Source: an uncultured Gammaproteobacteria bacterium
GTDB lineage: Bacteria; Pseudomonadota; Gammaproteobacteria; Berkiellales; Berkiellaceae
Length of the DNA stretch: 33,427 nt
NCBI GenBank assembly: GCA_902826485.1
Contig: CADEEZ010000002.1
Location: forward strand, 94,403 to 127,829
Direction of reading: 5' to 3'
Part shown: positions 8,401-14,900 of the stretch, piece after piece
Layout of the letters: the number at the start of each line of letters is the position of its first letter
Numbering within the stretch: position 1 is the first letter of the stretch
Notes under the pieces: model-generated
Seen by the model: only the letters and a program-made list of their open reading frames with translations
What the model was told of the DNA's origin: nothing
The model's database searches: none
Position numbers and translations under genes: made by a program

Positions 8401-10378
8401 TAGAAATCAATTGGCTAAATTTTTAACAGATGAATTGATTAGGCTTATGTACCCTTTTTATCCGGATGTTGGGGATAAGACAGCAATAGAAGCTGAGCGC
8501 AAATTATTGTTACATGAAATTTCCACCGATGAGTTATCTGGTTATGCACGAAAGACAAGAAGAGCAAAGAACAGATTATTTGATTATTTTATAGCGAAAA
8601 TTACCCATACAGATAAAAGGCCCCATTATCATCGATGGGAAAGAATAACTAAGCCAGTTCTTAATGAAATTTTTGACAAGATAGGTTGGAAGCCATTTAA
8701 AGATTTTAATGGAGGGGGTGATAGGCCAGGTTATGCGGGGATTCAATTTACTTATAATTCAGGTGGTCATTCTAGCATACACGTAACAGCAGGTGAAAAT
8801 CAGCCAATTTATACGGTTTATGATTCGAAAGAAAAGCAAGCTCAAAAAATCTCGGCTATACCACAACCCTTGCCTTCAAAATCGGTTGTCACTGTAAATA
8901 CTCAAGGGTTAAGTTCAGCCAATCATCCAACAAGGGCTATTGTTGAGGAAAAACCAACTGATAGCTATTCTTGCCTAAGTGTTGATAATCCTGCTGCGCA
9001 ACCTTTTCTTTCAGCACTTCACAGTGAATTATGTGCAGAAATAAATAAACTTGGTGAGGATAAAAAAACTGAGGAAAAAACTGGCTATAGCAAATCAACT
9101 AAATCAACCTTGCCTAAATTCACGCAAACTAAAGAAAGTGAAAAACCTAAGTCACAAGAAAAAAATAAAGTCGTCCCTAAAAAGATAACAGAGACCCAGT
9201 TATCAGGAAAAACACCTGAGCCTGTTTTGTTTAGTAAAACTAATTATAAAATGGGGGAAAGTCCCTTTTGGCCAAAATCTAATGTAGACGATATTCCTCC
9301 AAAAGAATTAGTCAAAATAGCAGGGAAGGCGCTTGGTGAGTTTTCAGTAGAATTTGTCGAAGGCATGGCTACACTTGGTACTATGATGCATGAAGATATG
9401 TTTGGGTCAACCAAAGGTAAGAACACGGCAAAATTAACTTTGTTTATGATCAAATATTTTAGCAAAGAAATTGCAAACATTATTAAAAATGAAAAAACTG
9501 ATACAAGAAAGCTTCTTGAAAGGTCATTAGCTAATTTTGAAAATTTAAGTAAGGAAGAAAAAGCAAAAGAAGGGTTTAAAATATTATATTCACTTGCTCC
9601 TATTGAGGCTTTAGCAAAAGCAACAGGCAAGGGAGCGATGTTAATTAAAAAAGTTAATGCTTTTGCAGATAAAATTCCTGTGCCCTCAAAAACACCTAAT
9701 CCTGGGCCTAAGCTTCTTCCTCTTAAAATAGATAAACTTAGTGATGTGGCTTTGAAGGCTCCTACTAAAACTATGACAAAAAACGTTGTGGCTGCTAGTA
9801 CAGGCCAAGTTCCCAAACCACCTGCGAAACTTCCAAAAGCTAGCCAGAATCTTGGGCGATTAGAATCAAGGCTGCAAGAAGTGCCTAAAACTAAGTTTGC
9901 AAACAATATGCCTAAGACGTTTACTCAGCATTATGATCTAAAAAGTAGCACTTTAAACTCAGGTCTTAAGCAAATTGAGGCTTTTTCAGTTAAATCTGGA
10001 TTTGATGGAGCTCTTTATCCACAAAAAAAATTGACAACTTTAGTTCAATATTTAGAAAAAAGAGGAATTCAAACTTATGGAACTGAAGGAAATCCCAAAT
10101 TTGTAGCAATGTGGGATGGAACTGGGCAAATTTATTTGCCAAAAAATCCTACTGTTCTTCAGGTTAAACATGAGTTATCACATTATTTAGATTTTAAAAA
10201 ATATGGTGTCCATGAATATGTTAAACTAAGTAGGTATGAGCGTGAACATATGGCTTTAGAACGTTTGAAAAATAATAGGCTTTGGTCTGATTTGAATGAA
10301 TTGGAAAAAGACTTTTCTGTAAATTATGTTAATGGTCTTAAATCTAATACGAATCTAACGAGGAATAGTCATGGATAA
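5408..10378 (+). CDS. Giant protein: cysteine-protease-like N terminus, C-terminal zincin metallopeptidase toxin
   Basis: 1656 residues; AGGAAG precedes the ATG. Residues 1-230 resemble an OTU-type cysteine protease: a candidate nucleophile in HNCG (C15), an IWLGIDEL segment like the WGG-x-EL of OTU proteins, and a candidate catalytic His in NSGEHW (H226). Residues about 550-645 are hydrophobic and may insert in a membrane. About 800-905 is a coiled coil, and about 1215-1275 a Lys/Glu/Pro-rich linker. The last 150 residues match the zincin-like metallopeptidase toxin family of polymorphic toxins (Tox-MPTase4): IYLPKNPT, then HELSH at 1588-1592, then a YEREHMALERLK helix. No signal peptide is present. 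The stop overlaps the next gene by eight bases, as in toxin-immunity pairs. The metallopeptidase call is strong, the OTU call tentative. The delivery route is not visible; type IV secretion is a guess from the genome type. Confidence 0.85.
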   Translation: MVGQIIPTSAWAHNCGMHVVADFLIEQIKKDNFESVFSHSAYDKLLSSFRIAYKLEHLSWAEIREASIRSTRTDAQIIWGYPLRKILPEILKKNADYKKDFYPQFSALLELLIQNKTEEAQNTYPILLLSNEVFLKKQAKILINSDELEQSRQHRLIGQYYDVIGFNNYCKTILEDNNKEDLYIWLGIDELTVFCKYFGINAEFNGYLPVVENNANKLYFVNSGEHWERLINSVESAILDKETDTSAFYGAYLTKGRSYYVANANQMANIFFTEKYLEFELFSPFSKSTLPEQSLYLEKIFKDQILEKMTLDIAIKISFDYAQNNTDRPFLYLAAQKFLLNKSQSTNISLSPESYKLIEAALEHAFSDWVKNIVEYLEKCPLESSLINLNQILELCAKQSCNAISNNDKHKLWACLSAEERILVIPGQLNLLHHAFKNNQIEWLKDSVIDFYKARYPVGKEILAQQFYILCDKAKDEYDRNLTFRMERVKTINELYQQLNQSASFSESLGIRTKITSFYVNEARIYAVDKHYEKSKHTAKIQSKKISTWGYPAMLALRSAGVIADGGLLKFGLEMARPYLPTLVQLPFTFLGGKFASYAGPKLGLNAKESEEYTKIIMGNLVSFALMPQYYVASTVLGGLVYYTFKNSDYDNVEAFVQLATDAAALGMSNDSQNKTTKQGEAYEYQLNKNLTPFFGDYSADYVAPMVSYIDKKTQQFDGLVQYPVIALCEQLSPYYSDSMLSQMAGVMGESVKLPMELVKSLQNYKNSWGESAFNLIEGTALGFMGESKFKNERLHAIQLYRTHELQQKVNGLSENVTEQQKVLTEFQANLEKETLTLAELKNQSDSPADFLSKQENLVASLQKQVDVCQLKAIEANANLTSQIEKLTQAYDQTEDLYEKTEGFFYSEKWKDAFLKYQNSLVKFNATKPESDKLKLTNEKALAESQFYNTNTVNQSLASWAKGIENLYAKYNNNFPNGASPGRFLDAIIDEGFKLYSDRNQLAKFLTDELIRLMYPFYPDVGDKTAIEAERKLLLHEISTDELSGYARKTRRAKNRLFDYFIAKITHTDKRPHYHRWERITKPVLNEIFDKIGWKPFKDFNGGGDRPGYAGIQFTYNSGGHSSIHVTAGENQPIYTVYDSKEKQAQKISAIPQPLPSKSVVTVNTQGLSSANHPTRAIVEEKPTDSYSCLSVDNPAAQPFLSALHSELCAEINKLGEDKKTEEKTGYSKSTKSTLPKFTQTKESEKPKSQEKNKVVPKKITETQLSGKTPEPVLFSKTNYKMGESPFWPKSNVDDIPPKELVKIAGKALGEFSVEFVEGMATLGTMMHEDMFGSTKGKNTAKLTLFMIKYFSKEIANIIKNEKTDTRKLLERSLANFENLSKEEKAKEGFKILYSLAPIEALAKATGKGAMLIKKVNAFADKIPVPSKTPNPGPKLLPLKIDKLSDVALKAPTKTMTKNVVAASTGQVPKPPAKLPKASQNLGRLESRLQEVPKTKFANNMPKTFTQHYDLKSSTLNSGLKQIEAFSVKSGFDGALYPQKKLTTLVQYLEKRGIQTYGTEGNPKFVAMWDGTGQIYLPKNPTVLQVKHELSHYLDFKKYGVHEYVKLSRYEREHMALERLKNNRLWSDLNELEKDFSVNYVNGLKSNTNLTRNSHG

Positions 10379-10595
10379 AGAACAGATTTTTCATCTTGCC
10401 AAAGATTACCTGCATTCTAGAAATATAAATTTTGTTGATGCAGGAAAACTTGGCCGATTAGAGCAAGATAATCAAGAAGTTATTTTTTTAGATCCTTTAG
10501 TCCTTGATCCAAATGTTGCCTCGATTGATCCAGGTGATATACGGGTTTGGGTTAACGTTAAAACTAAAGAGGTAACCTGGATAGAGCAAATGTAG
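10371..10595 (+). CDS. Probable immunity protein of the metallopeptidase toxin
   Basis: 74 residues, cytoplasmic and acidic, ending VWVNVKTKEVTWIEQM. It overlaps the toxin stop by eight bases, and its ribosome-binding site AGGA (10361-10364) lies inside the toxin gene, so translation is coupled. Small, acidic, unexported proteins encoded immediately after a polymorphic toxin C terminus are the usual layout for immunity proteins, which bind and block the toxin domain. I do not recognise the family by sequence; the assignment rests on position, size and coupling. Confidence 0.6.
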   Translation: MDKEQIFHLAKDYLHSRNINFVDAGKLGRLEQDNQEVIFLDPLVLDPNVASIDPGDIRVWVNVKTKEVTWIEQM

Positions 10596-10761
10596 TGGGC
10601 GACTTGGCCATAAAGACAAACATGGATAAATATTTAATTTTATGCAGTTTGACTTACAATGTGTTATAAATTCTATCTAAAAAAAGGTATCGGATTGATA
10701 GTTTGGGCCTTTGATTTAATTGATATAAAAACTATTCTGCAGAAAAAAACAAGAGTTTAAT

Positions 10762-11013
10762 ATGAAAAATTTAATAAACGAACAAATCGAAGCAACTTCT
10801 GGCGGTAGTCAGGGTGTGTATACTGAAGATGGGGTAACTTGCCAAATTAATTGCCCTTCGGTTTCTCAGCCCTGTTTAGATAGGTTTTTAATGTGTACAG
10901 AGGAAACTCTGACTAAAGATGAAGTATATGACTGTATGAAAGCTGTAGCAAATGATTTCGGTATTCATGGTTTAGCTGAAGTTTTTAATTGTGTTGATGC
11001 TCATTTAACTTAA
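10762..11013 (+). CDS. Cysteine-rich peptide with double-glycine leader
   Basis: 83 residues. The first 15 (MKNLINEQIEATSGG) have the layout of a double-glycine leader: Leu at -12, Ile at -7, Gly-Gly at -2/-1. The predicted 68-residue core contains six cysteines (CxxxC, CxxxxxxC and two single ones), enough for three disulfides. Such leaders are cut by the C39 peptidase domain of dedicated ABC exporters, as for class II bacteriocins and microcins. The core does not resemble the two following peptides. A weak AAGAG lies upstream. No exporter is in the window. Function (bacteriocin, signal, host-directed factor) is unknown. Confidence 0.65.
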   Translation: MKNLINEQIEATSGGSQGVYTEDGVTCQINCPSVSQPCLDRFLMCTEETLTKDEVYDCMKAVANDFGIHGLAEVFNCVDAHLT

Positions 11014-11090
11014 AAGTATTTTATAATCACACTGTATCCGGTACAATGACACGAGTATGATTTTACGCATTTTATACAGTAGGAATAGTT

Positions 11091-11357
11091 ATGTTAATTT
11101 TGACAAGTCATGAAGTTTTTAATGTCGCAGGGGGCAGCACTAGTGCTGATGCTTCTTTTGAGTTGAGTTTAAAAGAAACGTCAATTGAAAGTTTGCCAAT
11201 TCTTCTTCAGCTTTCTCAAGCTTGCATTGAGAATAAATGGGATATAAATCGATTTGCGACTGAGTTGGTTAATGCAGGAATTGATTCTCGACTCATTACA
11301 ATTAGCTCTAAGGTTGAATTTGAAGTTGGTTTTTATGACTCTGCGTGGAAAAAGTAA
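11091..11357 (+). CDS. Double-glycine leader peptide, paralogue A
   Basis: 88 residues with a 15-residue leader MLILTSHEVFNVAGG: Leu -12, Glu -8, Val -7, Val -4, Gly-Gly, an excellent match to the double-glycine consensus. The core (about 73 residues) has a predicted strand-helix-helix-strand layout with LKETSIESLP, one cysteine, KWDI and VNAGID. TAGGAAT precedes the ATG at a good distance. It is clearly homologous to the next gene (LKET-IE-LP, C, KWD, NAGID all conserved) and not to the cysteine-rich gene before it. Product and target are unknown. Confidence 0.7.
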   Translation: MLILTSHEVFNVAGGSTSADASFELSLKETSIESLPILLQLSQACIENKWDINRFATELVNAGIDSRLITISSKVEFEVGFYDSAWKK

Positions 11358-11446
11358 ATGTAACTGTACTAATAGAAATATTTATTAGTGTCTGGTCGCT
11401 TGAGTCAGAAGTGTTTAGAAGTATCAATTTTTCTTAAGGGGCTGTA

Positions 11447-11698
11447 GTGAAGAATTTAAATTGCAATGAGCTTAATTTTGTTTCGGGTGGAAGTTTTAGT
11501 ATTTATGCGACTTTTGATGTAAAATTAAAAGAAACACCAATTGAAAAACTCCCTTTGATAGTGTTACTTGCAAATGATTGTGTTAAATATAAATGGGATG
11601 TGGCTCAATACACAAGTAAAATGATCAATGCCGGCATTGATCCGGATCTGATGTTAATAGATACTAAAATACAATTCCAGACGTCTTTTCACGATTAA
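11447..11698 (+). CDS. Double-glycine leader peptide, paralogue B
   Basis: 83 residues from a GTG start preceded by AAGGGG. The leader MKNLNCNELNFVSGG fits the double-glycine consensus at every position (Leu -12, Glu -8, Leu -7, Val -4, Gly-Gly). The core parallels the previous peptide: LKETPIEKLP, one cysteine, YKWDV, INAGID, ending in IQFQTSFHD. The leader contains an extra cysteine. With its neighbour it forms a tandem duplication that has diverged well beyond nucleotide identity, which suggests both are kept by selection. Confidence 0.7.
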   Translation: MKNLNCNELNFVSGGSFSIYATFDVKLKETPIEKLPLIVLLANDCVKYKWDVAQYTSKMINAGIDPDLMLIDTKIQFQTSFHD

Positions 11699-11860
11699 TC
11701 CCTCACCGGGGGAAAATTGTTAGCCATTTCGGTTCAGGATCTCGGTTTGTTGATTTATGTCATAACAACAGTCCGAAAAAATTTATATTTGATGCGAACA
11801 TAGAATATGTTTTTTAAATCAAAAAATAGATAATTACGCTAAAGTGCTTGCTTTAAAAAA

Positions 11861-11885
11861 CAAAAAGCCAGGGTAACCTGGCCTT
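11861..11885 (-). terminator. Rho-independent terminator of the first adhesin gene
   Basis: GCCAGG (11867-11872) pairs with CCTGGC (11877-11882) around GTAA. Read on the minus strand the hairpin is followed by TTTTTGTTTTTT. It lies about 20 bases beyond the adhesin stop codon. Confidence 0.8.
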
Positions 11886-11904
11886 TCGTTGTTGGTTTAT
11901 TTTT

Positions 11905-14900
11905 TTAAATTTGAGCAGAAACCGTTACGCTATGTTCTTGCAACTGAGCCAAGAACTCATTCGCAGAGGGCATGCTCATGGTGAAACCAGGGTCTTGAAT
12001 AGAAAGGTTAGTGCCATTATTAAAGCTAACATGAATATCTCCGTTAGGTTTAACTTGGCTTACCGAACCAATCGAAGAAAGAATGTCACCTATGCCTAAG
12101 CCTGCAACGCCGTCTGAATCGGATACATGCGTGAAGGCAAGCGTATTAGTGGCACCTGATTTAAATAAATCGGTGATAGCAATTTCTGAAGGATTATGAT
12201 TAGAAGCAGAAGGATTGCTTAAATCAATCTTAAAGGTATTATTACCATTCGCTCCTGTCATACTGACCGTGCCGGTTAAATCACTTGCATCTAAATTGCT
12301 AGGGCCATTATTGCCGGTTAGTTTAGTGTAGTCAGCATTGGCATCGAAAACATGTGCTTTAATTTCGCCCATGGAGGAGTGATTGCTGTTGCTGGTTTCG
12401 ACTATTTTATAACCAAGCGTGTCGACATCAGATTGGCCATTTGCTAAGGCACCTGGTTTGTATTGTAAGTTGCCATCTCGGTCGATTTTAACTTCGGCAC
12501 CAGAATGGGTGACGAAACTTACAAAAGCATTGTTACCGTTGCCAGATTGAGGCACTTGAGCAGTTTGGCTTAAATTATTAATGTCTTGGTAAGTAATTTC
12601 TTTTACTTTAACATCGCCATTTAATACATCATTGTCTAACACATTTATGTTTGTTGTACCTGAATCTAAGCTCCAAATATGGTCATCATTGGCCAATGGG
12701 GCATTGAAGTTTTTAACCGCAATGTTTAAATCGGCTTCTGATTTACTGCCATCATTGTCAGTAATTTCATATTTGAATTCATATGATTTATCGGCACTAA
12801 TACCTTGTGCAGGTTGAGCCAAGCTATAGTGTCCATCTGAGCCTATGCTCATGAGTGCACCGTCTGGTAAGCCAAAAGTGATGTCACCATTCAAGGGAAT
12901 GGCTAAAGCCACTTTGCTTATGTTGCCGGCTAGAACAGAAATCACCGCACCAAGGGCTAGGAAAGCCGCTTGATTGGCATTCGATAAGTTTAATACTTCA
13001 AAACTAATTGCATCCACTGCAGTTTTGGGCGAATAAGCCACTGGCATTGCATCAGCACCTGATTTTGCGCCATCTAACACATTGCCAGATGAAACAATCA
13101 TGCCATCGGATTGACCGGCGACAATGGGTTGTTCCCATACCATCACATCATGTGAAACAGCACTTGGGGCATCGTCTGCGATACTAATATCAATAGTCGC
13201 TGTGCTAAGTTGGCTGTTGGCTAAAATGCTGTAGGCGATAGAATCAGATGCAGCGCCAGAAGCATTCATTAGCGTGTAAACGTAGTCTCCTTGGTTATGG
13301 CCGTCTCCTGTGGCTAAATAAACTTTTATTTCACCACTGGCTGTATCCACAATTTTGAATCCAGAGGCTAAATCAGAACCAGAAACATCTACGCCACCTA
13401 CATTCATAATTTGTACAGGGCCTTCAGCACTGTCATTAGCAAGAATATTGCCATGAACAGAGAGTAAAGCTGCATCAGGATGAGATCCCGAACCTAAATG
13501 CGCTTCAGAGACACCATTGGCATCGTCGTTAGCGATAGGCGCATCCCCTAAAGGTGCGTCATCATTAGAGTTTACAAGCGAGAGAGACTCTATGCCTACT
13601 TCTTGTTGTGGTAACACTTCAAAGCAGAATTCTGCTGAGCTTTCGTCTCCATCGATATCGACAAGGGTGTATAGAAAATCAATATGGAGTTCTTCATTCG
13701 AGAAATTTAAGGGTGGGGTGAAGGTATAACTACCATCAGAATTCATTAATAAGACGAAATCATACCCAGGAGGATTGACTAAATCCGCGTCGGTTAATTG
13801 TAATAATCCCCCATCTGGAACAACAAATGATTCTCCATTAAAAGTAACGAGAGAAACACGATTTCCACCGTCGGTGCTCATATAGTCATTATCAAGCACG
13901 TTGCCTGTGGCTTGACCAGTGATGCCGCAAGTAGGGCATTCAAAATTGTTTTGAATGTTGACTTGTACATCGTTAAAATCTTGATCGCCGCCGGCAAATA
14001 AATCTTCCCAGTTAAAATTGCCGCCTACATTGTTAACATGGGGATAATTATCGATATTTAAATTACCGTTATCGAAGTAAACATTCGCGTCTTCACCGGT
14101 GAGTAGGACATTGCCTGGGGTAGTTTGGGCTTGCCAATTGTTATTCTCATCTAAGATGAAGGTAACGGCTGTGCCATCGTTTATATTATTATGATTGCTT
14201 CCGTTTGGAATGATAAAGTATCCGATGTCACATGGATTGACATTGGGTAAGTTTATCTGATTCATCAGAAAATCTGCATTATTGTTTGCGCCATTTACAT
14301 CTTCCCAAATCACTTTTCCTTCAGTTGGGAAGCCATTGGCGTCTTTAATATAATAGCCAAATGAATTATGGTAACTGGCACTGGTATTATTAAAGTGCAC
14401 TAGAATTGACCATTCAGTGGGAATGGGTGCTTCTTCGCATCCACAATCTTCAACTGCAATAGGCGCATCGTCATCGCAATCTTCCATGTTGGGTTTGAAG
14501 GTTATGGTTGCAGAACGGTTTGAGCCACCTGCACCATCAGCGTCAAAAGTGAAATAGGTAATCACTTCTTCTTCTGCTAAGCCTCCTTCAGGACGCGTAT
14601 ATTCATAGCTACCATCTTGACGAATCACAAAAGTAGATCCTTGGGTAGTGGTGAAAACATTATCTACATCTGGGGCTAACGCACCACCCACAAATCCAGG
14701 GCCACTTACAAAGAATACAGTCATACCATTACTGGCGTTAGGGCCATCAGGAATTCTGTCTGCACTGGGGATGTCATTGTCTAATACATTGCCGGTAAAT
14801 ACTTGTTGAAGGTTGCTGCAGCATTCGCCTTCTTCTTCACCTTCTCCCTGTATTTGCATTCCTTCTCCATGCCGCATGACTTCAACTTCACCACCCTTAT

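Noticed and set aside
9244..9906. 220-residue minus-strand frame opposite the toxin gene
   Set aside because: Low-complexity reverse reading of the linker and toxin domain; the plus-strand protein has clear domain motifs there.
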